A DNA stretch of 64,000 bases, taken from the NCBI RefSeq assembly GCF_039365365.1, contig NZ_CP134985.1, positions 62,001 to 126,000 of the forward strand, given 5' to 3'. How positions within the stretch are numbered: position 1 is the stretch's first letter; the number at the start of each line of letters is the position of its first letter. The notes beneath the pieces were generated by a model. The model was not told the origin of the DNA. It did no database searches and saw only the letters and a list, made by a program, of their open reading frames with translations. The position numbers and the translations under genes were made by a program. Below, one piece after another: positions 45,158 through 55,111 of the stretch. The stretch comes from Buchnera aphidicola (Astegopteryx bambusae) (GTDB lineage: Bacteria > Pseudomonadota > Gammaproteobacteria > Enterobacterales > Enterobacteriaceae).

Positions 45158-48100
45158 TTATATAACATTTCTTGTATGCAATGTTTGCAAAGAATTTATA
45201 TTTTTATAAGGTTTATTTTTTAATGATGATGCTGTTGCATAAGATAGCCTAGTTGTAGTATCAAAATAAATATTATATTTTATTGCATTTTTTATTATTT
45301 TAAAGTATTTTTTTTCATTTTTTTTATTTCTATTTTTTGTACATATTATATAATCATATTTTTTTTCTTTTATATAATTTATAGTTTTATAAAATTTTTT
45401 GTTTACTACATTTATTTGCAACTGATTTTCTATATTATACTTTTTTAAATAAGTATTTATTTTTTTCGTTGTATATATAGCGAATCCTATTTTTTTTAGT
45501 TTTTTTAATGTTTTTATTATTTTTTTTATATCTGATTTTGTTATATATAAAAAAACTTTTTTTATTTTTGTTATATTGGTTTTTTGAGATAATATTATTT
45601 TTGAAAAAGCTTCTTTAAAGCTATTTCCTATTCCCATTATTTCTCCTGTAGATTTCATTTCAGGTCCTAATTGATAATTAGATTCATAAAATTTATTAAA
45701 TGGAAATATTGATTCTTTTATAGAGAAATATTCAGGAATTATTTCATTTTTTATATTTTGTTTTCTTAAAGATATACCGCATATTACTTTAGAAGCAATT
45801 TTTATTAATGGTAATCCTATAGCTTTAGATATAAATGGTATAGTTCTTGATGCTCTCGGATTTACTTCTAAAATATATATTTTTTTGTTTTTTATTGCAA
45901 ATTGTATGTTTATCATACCTTTTATTTTGAGATAAATAGATATTTTTTTAACTTGTTCTTTTATTTTATTTTTTATTTTATTTTCTATTGTATAAGTTGG
46001 TAAAACACATGCAGAATCTCCGGAATGAATTCCTGCTTTTTCTATATGTTCTAATATTCCTGCTATAAAAACATCTTTACCATCACAAATTGCATCTACA
46101 TCTATTTCTTTAGCATCTTCTATATAATGATCTAATAAAATTGGTGTTTTATTGTTTTCATCATAAAATGTTTTAAAATATTTTTTTAATCCATTATTGT
46201 TATATATTATTTCCATATTTTTTCCTCCTAAAACATATGATGGTCTTACTATAATAGGAAAACCTATTTTTTTTGCTTTTGATATTCCTTGTTTTAAATT
46301 TAAAATTGTAGAATTTTTTGGTTGTTTTAAATTTAATTTTTTTATTAATTTTTGAAATTGTTTTCTGTCTTCTGTCTTTTTTATGCTTTTTATGTTTGTT
46401 CCTAAAATATTAACTTTTTGTTTATGTAGTTGATTGGCTAATTTTATTGGAGTCTGACCTCCATACTGTATTAATACTCCTAATGGTTTTTCTATTCTTA
46501 CTATATTTAATATATGTTCTATTGTAATTGGTTCAAAATATAATTTATCAGAGATATTATAATCTGTTGAAACAGTTTCCGGATTACAATTTATCATAAT
46601 AGTTTCAAAGTTTATTTCTTTTAATGCTATTGATGCATGTACACAGCAATAATCAAATTCTATTCCTTGTCCTATTCTATTAGGACCACTTCCTATTATT
46701 AGTACTTTATTTTTTTTTTTAGTTGGATTAGATTCACATTGTTTATCCCATGTAGAATACATGTATGTAGTCTTAGAAGGGAATTCTGCTGAGCACATAT
46801 CTATTCTTTTATAAACTGGGTATAAGTTATATTTTTTTCTTATTTTTCTTATACTTTTTTCTTTAATTTTTGTTAAATATGATATTCTAGAATCTGAAAA
46901 ACCATTTTTTTTCATTAATTTTAAAAATTTATAACTTATATTCTTTTTTTTATTTTTTATTATTTTTTTTTCTAATTTTATTATTTGTATGATTTGATTT
47001 ATAAACCATTTATCAATGTTTGTTAAATCAAAAATTTTTTCTGCACTAAATCCAATTCTTATAGCATCTGCTAAATATAAAATTCTATTTTGTCCTGCAG
47101 TTTTTAGTTCATATTCTATTTTTGATTTATTTTTTTTTACAAATTGTGTAGAAAATCCATTTAGCCCATTTTCTAAACTACATAAACCCTTTTGAAAAGA
47201 TTCTTGAAATGTTCTTCCTATAGACATAATTTCACCAACAGATTTCATTTGTGTTGTTAATCTGTCATTACAATTTTTAAATTTTTCAAAATTAAATCTA
47301 GGTATTTTTGTAACTATATAATCTATAGATGGTTCAAAAGATGCTGATATTTTATTTTTAGTAATATCGTTTTTTAACTCGTCTAGAGTATAACCTATAG
47401 ACAATTTTGTAACGATTCTAGCTATTGGAAAACCAGTAGCTTTTGAAGCTAATGCTGATGATCTAGATACTCTAGGATTTACTTCTATTACTATAATTTT
47501 TCCATTCTTTGGATTTAATGCAAATTGTACGTTTGACCCCCCAGTTTTTATTCCTATTTTTTCTAATATTGAAATTGATGCATTTCTCATATATTGATAT
47601 TCTTTATCAGTTAGAGTTTGTGCTGGAGCTATTGTTATAGAATCTCCCGTATGTATTCCCATTGGATCTATATTTTCTATAGAACATATTACTATACAAT
47701 TTTTATTTATATCTTTTATAATTTCTATTTCAAATTCTTTCCATCCTATCAGAGATTCATCTATCTGTAATTGGTTTATAGGAGAAGATTCTAATCCTAT
47801 TTTGCAAATTTTTTCGAATTCTTGCATGTTGTATGCTATTCCACTTCCACTGCCACCCATTGTAAAAGATGATCTTATGATACATGGGAATCCAATTTTT
47901 TTTATAATTTTTTTTGCTGAACTAATATTTTTAGCGATTTTAGATTTTGCTGTAAGTAAATTTATTTCTTTCATTGCTTTTTTAAAAAGTTTTCTATTTT
48001 CGGAATTATTTATTGCTTCTGGAGTAACTCCGATTATTTCTACTTTATTTTTATGTAATATATTTTTTTTATTAAGTTTCATTACGCAATTTAATGCAGT

Positions 48101-48379
48101 TTGACCTCCCATAGTTGGTAATATTGCATTTGGTTTTTCTTTTTTTATTATTTTTTCTATTATTTTCCAATGTATTGGTTCTATATATGTTGAATCTGAT
48201 ATTTCAGGATCTGTCATAATTGTTGCAGGATTAGAATTAATTAAAATTACTTTAAAACCTTCTTCTTTTAAAGCTTTACAAGATTGCGTGCCAGAATAGT
48301 CAAATTCACAAGCTTGCCCTATTACAATGGGACCTGATCCTATTACTAAAATTTTTTTTATATCTTTTCTTTTAGGCAT
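45158..48379 (-). CDS. carB: Carbamoyl-phosphate synthase large subunit
   Basis: Makes carbamoyl phosphate for arginine and pyrimidine synthesis. 1073 residues, exactly the E. coli length. Two ATP-grasp halves are visible: [19 protein letters not shown] and [12 protein letters not shown] in the first, [15 protein letters not shown] and [11 protein letters not shown] in the second. The C-terminal allosteric region is present but lysine-rich. Its start overlaps the carA end by eight bases. Confidence 0.97.
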   Translation of the reverse strand: MPKRKDIKKILVIGSGPIVIGQACEFDYSGTQSCKALKEEGFKVILINSNPATIMTDPEISDSTYIEPIHWKIIEKIIKKEKPNAILPTMGGQTALNCVMKLNKKNILHKNKVEIIGVTPEAINNSENRKLFKKAMKEINLLTAKSKIAKNISSAKKIIKKIGFPCIIRSSFTMGGSGSGIAYNMQEFEKICKIGLESSPINQLQIDESLIGWKEFEIEIIKDINKNCIVICSIENIDPMGIHTGDSITIAPAQTLTDKEYQYMRNASISILEKIGIKTGGSNVQFALNPKNGKIIVIEVNPRVSRSSALASKATGFPIARIVTKLSIGYTLDELKNDITKNKISASFEPSIDYIVTKIPRFNFEKFKNCNDRLTTQMKSVGEIMSIGRTFQESFQKGLCSLENGLNGFSTQFVKKNKSKIEYELKTAGQNRILYLADAIRIGFSAEKIFDLTNIDKWFINQIIQIIKLEKKIIKNKKKNISYKFLKLMKKNGFSDSRISYLTKIKEKSIRKIRKKYNLYPVYKRIDMCSAEFPSKTTYMYSTWDKQCESNPTKKKNKVLIIGSGPNRIGQGIEFDYCCVHASIALKEINFETIMINCNPETVSTDYNISDKLYFEPITIEHILNIVRIEKPLGVLIQYGGQTPIKLANQLHKQKVNILGTNIKSIKKTEDRKQFQKLIKKLNLKQPKNSTILNLKQGISKAKKIGFPIIVRPSYVLGGKNMEIIYNNNGLKKYFKTFYDENNKTPILLDHYIEDAKEIDVDAICDGKDVFIAGILEHIEKAGIHSGDSACVLPTYTIENKIKNKIKEQVKKISIYLKIKGMINIQFAIKNKKIYILEVNPRASRTIPFISKAIGLPLIKIASKVICGISLRKQNIKNEIIPEYFSIKESIFPFNKFYESNYQLGPEMKSTGEIMGIGNSFKEAFSKIILSQKTNITKIKKVFLYITKSDIKKIIKTLKKLKKIGFAIYTTKKINTYLKKYNIENQLQINVVNKKFYKTINYIKEKKYDYIICTKNRNKKNEKKYFKIIKNAIKYNIYFDTTTRLSYATASSLKNKPYKNINSLQTLHTRNVI

Positions 48380-49505
48380 TTTTTGTATCTCTGTTTTTAT
48401 ATTTTTTTACAATTTTTAAAAAATTTTTTAATATTATTACTGCATCATTTGGCCCTGGATTTGCTTCTGGATGTCCTTGAAATCCTATTGCATTTCTTTT
48501 TTTTATTAATATTCCTTGTATTGTTTTATCTAATAATGAAATATGAGTTATTTCTATATTTTTTTGATTTTTTGATTTTAATACTGAAAAATTATGATTT
48601 TGAGATGTTATCAATATTTTGTTTGTTTTTAATTCTTTAACAGGATGATTAGATCCATGATGACCAAATTTCATTTTTTTTATTTTCATGTCGTTTGATA
48701 TTGCTAATAATTGATGTCCTAAACATATGCCTAATATTGGTATTTTTGTGTTTTTTAATATATTTTTTATTATTTTTATTTCTTCTAAATATTCATTTGG
48801 ATTTCCAGGGCCATTTGACAATAATATTCCATGAGGATAATATTTTAGAATTTTTTTTACTTTTGTATTAGATGGTACAACTATAATATTACAATTGTTT
48901 TGTGATAAAAATTTTAAAATACTATGTTTAATTCCATAGTCATAAACTATTATATTTATTTTTTTTTCTATTTTTTTTTTTAATTTTTTATCATTCCATA
49001 CATATATTTTTTTTGTAGATATTTTTTTTTTTTTTTTTTTATTTTTAAAATATATAATTTTTTTTTTAGCTAATTCATAATTTTTTTTTTTATTTTCAAA
49101 TATACATCCTATTTGAGTTCCAAAATTTCTTATTATGTTTGTTAATTCTCTAGTATCTACATCATAGATTGATATTATTTTTTTTTCTAATAAAAATTTT
49201 TCTAAAGTTTTTTGTGATTTATAGTGATTAGGATTTTTGCAAATATTTTTAAATATTAAACCACTTAAATACACAGAGTTAGATTCATTATCTTCACAAT
49301 TTATTCCTGTGTTTCCTATATTAGGAGAAGTTAACAATACTATTTGGTTAAAATATGATGGATCAGTAATTATTTCTTGATATCCAGTTATTGACGTATT
49401 GAATATTATTTCTCCTGTACAAAATTTATTAAATCCAATTAATTTGCCTTCAAAAGTTGTATTATTTTCTAACATTAATATTGCTTTTTTTTGTTTTTTT
49501 TCCAT
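48372..49505 (-). CDS. carA: Carbamoyl-phosphate synthase small (glutaminase) subunit
   Basis: Class I glutamine amidotransferase subunit supplying ammonia to CarB. The nucleophile Cys261 is in GICLGHQ, and the His-Glu pair is in QGHPEA. Length 377 (382 in E. coli). Codons 156-161 are six lysines within a 19-adenine tract on the coding strand (49022-49040), in the linker between the N-terminal domain and the glutaminase. The frame is intact but the tract is likely to slip. Confidence 0.96.
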   Translation of the reverse strand: MEKKQKKAILMLENNTTFEGKLIGFNKFCTGEIIFNTSITGYQEIITDPSYFNQIVLLTSPNIGNTGINCEDNESNSVYLSGLIFKNICKNPNHYKSQKTLEKFLLEKKIISIYDVDTRELTNIIRNFGTQIGCIFENKKKNYELAKKKIIYFKNKKKKKKISTKKIYVWNDKKLKKKIEKKINIIVYDYGIKHSILKFLSQNNCNIIVVPSNTKVKKILKYYPHGILLSNGPGNPNEYLEEIKIIKNILKNTKIPILGICLGHQLLAISNDMKIKKMKFGHHGSNHPVKELKTNKILITSQNHNFSVLKSKNQKNIEITHISLLDKTIQGILIKKRNAIGFQGHPEANPGPNDAVIILKNFLKIVKKYKNRDTKNA

Positions 49506-49516
49506 AATATATTTTT

Positions 49517-50278
49517 TTATTTTCTTTTTATTATATTTTTCATACTAAACAATCCGCTTTTTCTTTTATAAGACCATATTGCAGATTGTATAGCTCCAAT
49601 TGCGAATATAGATCTATTTTTTGCTACGTGTTTTATTTTTAAAGTTTCATTTTTATTTGAAAATGAAATTGTATGATTTCCTATAATATTACCAAATCTT
49701 GTTGAAATAAAATTAATATTTTTGTTTTTTAATATTTCTTTTTTAGATGTTTTTTTTCCCAACTTTTTATTTATTATTTTTCCAAATTCTATAGATGTGC
49801 CAGAAGGAGAATCCTTTTTGTTTTTATGATGTTCTTCTTTTATTGTTATTTTTTCGTTTATTAAATTTTTTTGTATTTTTTCTAAAAAAAAATATATTAA
49901 ATTTATTCCTGTACTAAAATTTGAAGATTTTACTATACAAATTTTTTTTGAAGATAATTTTATAAATTTTTCTTGATTTTCATCAAAACCTGTAGTTCCA
50001 ATAACTATATTTTTTTTGTGTTTAATACAATATTTTATATTTTTCATTGTGTTATTTTTTTCAGAAAAATCTATCATTACATCAAAATTTTTGTTTTTAT
50101 CATTTAAACATGTATAAGTTGGAATTTTTTCCTTTATATTTTTTTTATTATTTTTTATTTCCTTTACTAACATCATTGATAAAATAATATTATTTTTTTT
50201 TAAAGCTTCTTTTATAAGTATTTTACCCATTCTTCCGTTGGCGCCTGAAATGGCTAATTTAATTTTTTTATTTTTCAT
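49517..50278 (-). CDS. dapB: 4-hydroxy-tetrahydrodipicolinate reductase
   Basis: Second enzyme of the lysine branch after DapA, using NAD(P)H. GANGRMG at residues 12-18 binds the nucleotide; EEHHKNKKDSPSGTS (148-162) holds the catalytic His and Lys. Length 253 (273 in E. coli), mostly from shortened loops. It lies 11 bases upstream of carA on the same strand. lspA, fkpB and ispH, which lie between ileS and dapB in enterics, are not present. Confidence 0.95.
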   Translation of the reverse strand: MKNKKIKLAISGANGRMGKILIKEALKKNNIILSMMLVKEIKNNKKNIKEKIPTYTCLNDKNKNFDVMIDFSEKNNTMKNIKYCIKHKKNIVIGTTGFDENQEKFIKLSSKKICIVKSSNFSTGINLIYFFLEKIQKNLINEKITIKEEHHKNKKDSPSGTSIEFGKIINKKLGKKTSKKEILKNKNINFISTRFGNIIGNHTISFSNKNETLKIKHVAKNRSIFAIGAIQSAIWSYKRKSGLFSMKNIIKRK

Positions 50279-50401
50279 AAAATTATAATTTTTGATATAA
50301 ATATTTAATATGTTAAAATATTTTTTTTATAAAATATAGTAATATATATTATTTGTTTATTTATGTTAATTTATATTTTTTAATTTTTTTAGAAATATTT
50401 T

Positions 50402-53194
50402 TTATAAAAAAATTCTTGTTTCTCCTTTTTCATATATATTTTTTAAGCATCTATTGCATAAGTTGTTATCTTTAGATTTTTTTTTATTGTTTTTTTTGAA
50501 AAAATTCCAACATCTTTCACACTTTTTTCCTAAAACTTTTTTTACATATATTTTAATTTTTTTTGATGTATTTTTTTTATGATTTTTTTTTATTTTTACT
50601 TTTGATGATATAAACATGAATTTTATTTCTTTTTTCATTATTTTTATTTTTTTTTCTATATCTTTACTTATATATATTTTTAAATAAGATTCTAAAGAAT
50701 TTTTTATAATTTTTTTTCTTATAGATTTTTCTATTTCTTTGTTTACTTTATTTTTTATTAATATTAGATTTTCCCAGTCATATAAATTTAAAATTTCATT
50801 TTTTGAAAAACTTTTTAAATTTTTAAACCATGTTTTTGTAAATATAAAATCATTTTTTTTTTTTTTTATAAAGCTCCATGATTCTTCTGATGTAAATGGT
50901 AAAATTGGAGATATCCATCTTATTATTGTGTTTAATATATTATATAAAACAGTTTGACAACTTTTTCTTTCTAAACTTTTTTTTGGTAATGTATATAATC
51001 TATCTTTTACTATGTCTAAATAAAATGAACCTAATTCTATATTAAAAAATTTTATAATAATATTTATTATTTTATGAAATTTATATTTTTCATAAAAATA
51101 TATTATTTTATCTTGTATTATTTTTGTTTTTCCTATTATCCATTTATCTATTAATATTAAATTTTTATATTTTATTTTTTCTAAATTTTCTTGAAAGTCA
51201 TATAAATTAGATAACATAAATCGAATTGTATTTCTTATTTTTCTATATATATCTGTAATATTTTTTATAACATTTTGTGAAATTACTATTTCTTTAGAAT
51301 AATCAGTAGAAGCAACCCATAATCTAAGTATATCTGCGCCAAAATTTTTTATTATTTTACTAGGTTTTATTATATTTCCCTTAGATTTTGACATTTTTTT
51401 TCCATTTTTATCTACTACAAATCCGTGCGCTATTATATTTTTATACGGAGAAATTCTTTTAGTAGCTACTGATATTATTATTGAAGACATAAACCATCCT
51501 CTGTATTGATCAGATCCTTCTATATATAGGTCTGCTTGTTTTTTACTTGATATATTCTTATATATAGATTTTACATCTATGGATCCAGAATCAAACCATA
51601 CATCTAATACATCATTACTTTTAAAAAATTTGTTTTCTTCTTCTTTTAAAAATTTTTTTTTATTTATATTGTCCCAATATTCATTTCCTAATTTATTGAT
51701 ATTTTTATAAATTTTTTTTATAAAATTTTTTGTGTTTTTGTGCATTTTATTAGTTTTTTTATTTACAAAAATTGTTATTGGTACTCCCCAATGTCTTTGT
51801 CTAGAAATACACCAATCAGGTCTATTTTTTAACATTGTAATCATTTTTTTTTGCCCCCATTTAGGATACCAATTAACTTTTTTTATTTCTTTAATTATAT
51901 TTTTTTTTAAATTGTTTTTATTTAAATTTATAAACCACTGAGGTCTAGAAATAAAAATGGTAGGATAATTGTGTCTCCAACAAAATGGATATTTATGTAA
52001 AATAATTTTTTCACACATTATTTTATTTTTTTTTTTTAATATTTTTATAATTTTTTTATTTGAATCAAACACAAAAGTATTGTCTAATAATTTGTGAACA
52101 TTTTTTTTATAAAAACCAGTTTTTTTTATTAAATTTAATAAATTTATATTATATTTTTTGCTTATTTCAAAATCTTCTTGACCGTGATCAGGAGCTATAT
52201 GTACTAATCCAGTTCCTAATTTTAAATTAACATGTTTTGATAAAATTATTGGAATATTCTTTTTCATAAAAGGATGGCAACAATGTGTAAATTCTAATTT
52301 TTTTCCTAATACACTATTAATAATTTTATATTTTGATATATTAAATTCTTTTAATACAGATATAGTTATTTTTTTTGCTATTATTAAATTAAATTTTTTA
52401 GTTTCTATAAAATTATAATTTATATTAGAATTTACAGATATAGCTTGATTTGATGGTAAACTCCATGGAGTAGTTGTCCATATAGGTGCGTAAATTTTTT
52501 TTTTATTTTTTTTTTTCAAAATTTTTTTTATATTTTCATTTTTTATTATTTTAAACAAAACAAAAATTGTATTACAGTTTTTGGTTTTATGTTTTAATTC
52601 TGCTTCAGCTAATGAAGATTGGCACTTTATACACCAATGTATTGGTTTATATGCAGAATATACATATTCTTTTTCAATTATATTTTTTAATTTTTTTATT
52701 ACATTTACTTGACTATCTATGTTCATAGTATTATATGAATTATGCCAATCAGAAAAAATTCCTAATCTTATAAATTCTTTTTTTTGTTTTTCTATTTGTT
52801 TTAATACATATTTTTTACACTTTTTTTTAAAAATTTTTTTTGATATTTTTTCTATATTTTGTTTATTTTTTTCTTCAATTTTGTGTTCTATTGGAAGCCC
52901 ATGACAATCCCAAGTAGGTGTATATAAAGTATTAAATCCAGATAAGTTTTTAGATTTTATTATTATATCTTTTAAAATTTTGTTTAAAGCGTGCCCTATA
53001 TGTATATTTCCATTTGCATATGGAGGTCCATCTTGTAGTATAAATTTTTTTTTGTTTATATTATTTTTTTTAATTATTTCTTGTATTTTTATTTTGTCCC
53101 ATTTTTTTAATATTTTTGGTTCTTTTTGTAATAAATTTGCTCTCATAGAGAATTTTGTTTTAGGTAAGTTTAATGTTTTTTTATAATTTTTCAT
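50402..53194 (-). CDS. ileS: Isoleucyl-tRNA synthetase
   Basis: Class I synthetase, 930 residues (938 in E. coli). HIGH is at 65-68 and KMSKS in KKMSKSKGN. The CP1 editing domain keeps its threonine-rich WTTTPW and the HIAPDHGQEDF loop with the His and Asp used for proofreading valine. The C-terminal zinc finger (CERC and CNRC) is intact. Unlike ThrRS and PheRS in the same window, this editing domain looks functional. Confidence 0.96.
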   Translation of the reverse strand: MKNYKKTLNLPKTKFSMRANLLQKEPKILKKWDKIKIQEIIKKNNINKKKFILQDGPPYANGNIHIGHALNKILKDIIIKSKNLSGFNTLYTPTWDCHGLPIEHKIEEKNKQNIEKISKKIFKKKCKKYVLKQIEKQKKEFIRLGIFSDWHNSYNTMNIDSQVNVIKKLKNIIEKEYVYSAYKPIHWCIKCQSSLAEAELKHKTKNCNTIFVLFKIIKNENIKKILKKKNKKKIYAPIWTTTPWSLPSNQAISVNSNINYNFIETKKFNLIIAKKITISVLKEFNISKYKIINSVLGKKLEFTHCCHPFMKKNIPIILSKHVNLKLGTGLVHIAPDHGQEDFEISKKYNINLLNLIKKTGFYKKNVHKLLDNTFVFDSNKKIIKILKKKNKIMCEKIILHKYPFCWRHNYPTIFISRPQWFINLNKNNLKKNIIKEIKKVNWYPKWGQKKMITMLKNRPDWCISRQRHWGVPITIFVNKKTNKMHKNTKNFIKKIYKNINKLGNEYWDNINKKKFLKEEENKFFKSNDVLDVWFDSGSIDVKSIYKNISSKKQADLYIEGSDQYRGWFMSSIIISVATKRISPYKNIIAHGFVVDKNGKKMSKSKGNIIKPSKIIKNFGADILRLWVASTDYSKEIVISQNVIKNITDIYRKIRNTIRFMLSNLYDFQENLEKIKYKNLILIDKWIIGKTKIIQDKIIYFYEKYKFHKIINIIIKFFNIELGSFYLDIVKDRLYTLPKKSLERKSCQTVLYNILNTIIRWISPILPFTSEESWSFIKKKKNDFIFTKTWFKNLKSFSKNEILNLYDWENLILIKNKVNKEIEKSIRKKIIKNSLESYLKIYISKDIEKKIKIMKKEIKFMFISSKVKIKKNHKKNTSKKIKIYVKKVLGKKCERCWNFFKKNNKKKSKDNNLCNRCLKNIYEKGETRIFL

Positions 53195-53483
53195 ATCATT
53201 TTTATTGTTTTAAAATATGTTATTATTTGTATATAAAAGAAATTTTTAAATATTAATTTTTTGTAATATAAGAACATGTTTTTGTATATAAAATAATTTT
53301 AATATTTATGTTTTTAAATAAAAAAATAATTATTTTTTAAAAATTATTAAAGTTATTTTTTATTTTATTAAAAATTACATATTATATGATAATATTTATA
53401 ATATTTAAAATATTATTAATTATAATATAATAAAATTTATATATTATATAATTTATATATATAAATTTTTTATAATAATCTTT
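53195..53483. other. 289-base noncoding region between divergent ileS and rpsT
   Basis: Very AT-rich with no open frame or convincing structure. In E. coli ribF lies between rpsT and ileS; no ribF remnant is recognisable here. It presumably contains promoters for both flanking genes. Confidence 0.6.
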
Positions 53484-53756
53484 ATGGCAAATATAAAATC
53501 TTCTAAAAAAGATAAAAAAAAATCTTACAAACGCAGACAACATAATATAAGTAAAAAATCTAAAATAAAAACTTTTTTAAAAAAAGTTTTATTTTATGTA
53601 CAGAAAAAAGATTTAAAAAATTGTGTATTATCTTTCAAAAATTTTCAATCTGTTGTAGACAAATGTTCTTTAAAAAAAATAATACATAAAAACAAAGCGT
53701 CTAATTACAAACATAATTTAATAAAAAAAATAAAACAAATTAATATTAAAAATTAA
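53484..53756 (+). CDS. rpsT: 30S ribosomal protein S20
   Basis: 90 residues (87 in E. coli), strongly basic. MANIKSSKKDKKKS at the N terminus and the C-terminal KKIIHKNKASNYKHNL match the S20 family. It is a monocistronic gene, ended by a hairpin at 53801-53825. Confidence 0.95.
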   Translation: MANIKSSKKDKKKSYKRRQHNISKKSKIKTFLKKVLFYVQKKDLKNCVLSFKNFQSVVDKCSLKKIIHKNKASNYKHNLIKKIKQINIKN

Positions 53757-53800
53757 ATATAAATATTCTTTTTATTTTAATATTTTTATTTATATTTTTT

Positions 53801-53832
53801 AGGAGGCATTAATGCATTGCCTCCTTATTTTC
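53801..53832. terminator. Bidirectional terminator between rpsT and dnaJ
   Basis: Perfect eight-bp GC-containing stem AGGAGGCA/TGCCTCCT (53801-53808 and 53818-53825) with a nine-base loop, T-rich on the left and TTATTTT on the right, between convergent genes. Confidence 0.8.
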
Positions 53833-53851
53833 AATTAAATTTATTAACATT

Positions 53852-54994
53852 TTATATTTTATATTTTCGTAAATTTTGAAAAAATTTTTTTACTTTATAA
53901 AAAAATCTTTCATATTTTGGACTATTTCTATTACCATTAGATTTATTTAAACTTTTTCCTAATTTATAAATTATTTTTTTTTGATTTTCATTTAAATTTA
54001 CTGGTGTTTCAACAATTATTTTACATATTAAATCACCGCGATAATTGTTATTTATTGATTTTATACCTTTTTCTCTTATTCTAAATAATTTTCCATATTG
54101 TGTTTCTTTTGGAATTTTTAGTTTTATTTTTCCATTTAATGTAGGTACTTCAACAATACCTCCAATAGCTGCTGTTGAAAAATTTATAGGTATTTTACAA
54201 TATAAATTAGATTTTTTTCTTTTAAAAATTGGGTGTTTATTTATTTTTATTTTTACATATAAATCTCCATATGGGGCGTTGTTTTTTCCTGCTTCTCCTT
54301 CTTCACTTAATTTTATTTTATCACCAGAATCTATACCTGATGGTATTTTTATAGATAATGTTCTTATTGTATTTAATCTTCCTTCTCCATTACATTTATA
54401 ACATGGATCTTTTATATATTTTCCTTTTCCATTACAAGTGTAACAGGTTTGCTGTACAGTGAAAAATCCCTTTCTAGCATGTATTTGACCGCTACCATTA
54501 CATGTATAACATTCATTATTATTTAAATTATTTTTATTTCCTGTTCCTTTACAAAAATTACATTTTTTTAATGTAGGTATTTTGATTATTTTTTTTGTTC
54601 CATTCAATACGTCTTCTAAATTAATATTTAATAAATATTCTAAATCAGAACCTTTTTCATATTTATTTCTTTTTTCATCACCAAAAATATCTCCGAATAC
54701 TTCTCCAAATATATCACCAAAGTCGTTTGTACTTGAAAAACTGTTATTAAAATTGTTATTACCAGATTGATCAAAAGCTTGATGACCATATTTGTCATAT
54801 GCTGATCTTTTTTCTGTATTTGATAAAATTTCATAAGCTTCTTTTACTTCTTTAAATTTTTCTTCATAACTTTTGTTACCTTGGTTTCTATCTGGATGAT
54901 ATTTTATTGCTAACTTTTTATAAGCTTTTTTTATTTCTAAATCTGTTGCTGACTGAGATATTCCTAAAATTTTATAGTAATCTTTTTTAGACAT
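53852..54994 (-). CDS. dnaJ: Chaperone protein DnaJ
   Basis: Hsp40 partner of DnaK. J domain with HPD at residues 33-35; a short Gly/Phe/Asn segment with FGDIFGEVFGDIFG; four zinc-binding repeats (CNFCKGTG, CYTCNGSG, CYTCNGKG, CYKCNGEG); and the C-terminal substrate domain. Length 380 (376 in E. coli). It lies downstream of dnaK, separated by a 117-base gap containing a terminator-like hairpin. Confidence 0.97.
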   Translation of the reverse strand: MSKKDYYKILGISQSATDLEIKKAYKKLAIKYHPDRNQGNKSYEEKFKEVKEAYEILSNTEKRSAYDKYGHQAFDQSGNNNFNNSFSSTNDFGDIFGEVFGDIFGDEKRNKYEKGSDLEYLLNINLEDVLNGTKKIIKIPTLKKCNFCKGTGNKNNLNNNECYTCNGSGQIHARKGFFTVQQTCYTCNGKGKYIKDPCYKCNGEGRLNTIRTLSIKIPSGIDSGDKIKLSEEGEAGKNNAPYGDLYVKIKINKHPIFKRKKSNLYCKIPINFSTAAIGGIVEVPTLNGKIKLKIPKETQYGKLFRIREKGIKSINNNYRGDLICKIIVETPVNLNENQKKIIYKLGKSLNKSNGNRNSPKYERFFYKVKKFFQNLRKYKI

Positions 54995-55013
54995 TCTCTA
55001 TTTTCCTAAATTT

Positions 55014-55053
55014 GATATATAAAAATCACGGGTTCAGAAATATCTGCCCCGTG
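55014..55053 (-). terminator. Attenuating hairpin between dnaK and dnaJ
   Basis: On the minus strand CACGGG and CAGA pair with TCTG and CCCGTG across a small internal loop (55027-55053), followed by ATTTTTAT. The form is that of an intrinsic terminator in the direction dnaK to dnaJ, so it probably lowers dnaJ expression relative to dnaK or marks a processing site. Confidence 0.7.
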
Positions 55054-55111
55054 TAAATTTTTAGAAGCGTAAAAAAAATAAAAATACATTTTTAAATAAA
55101 TTTTTTATTTT

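Noticed and set aside
53281-53480. Replication-origin-like AT-rich region upstream of rpsT
   Set aside because: No DnaA-box cluster or GATC enrichment is seen, and base composition is similar to other intergenic regions in the window.
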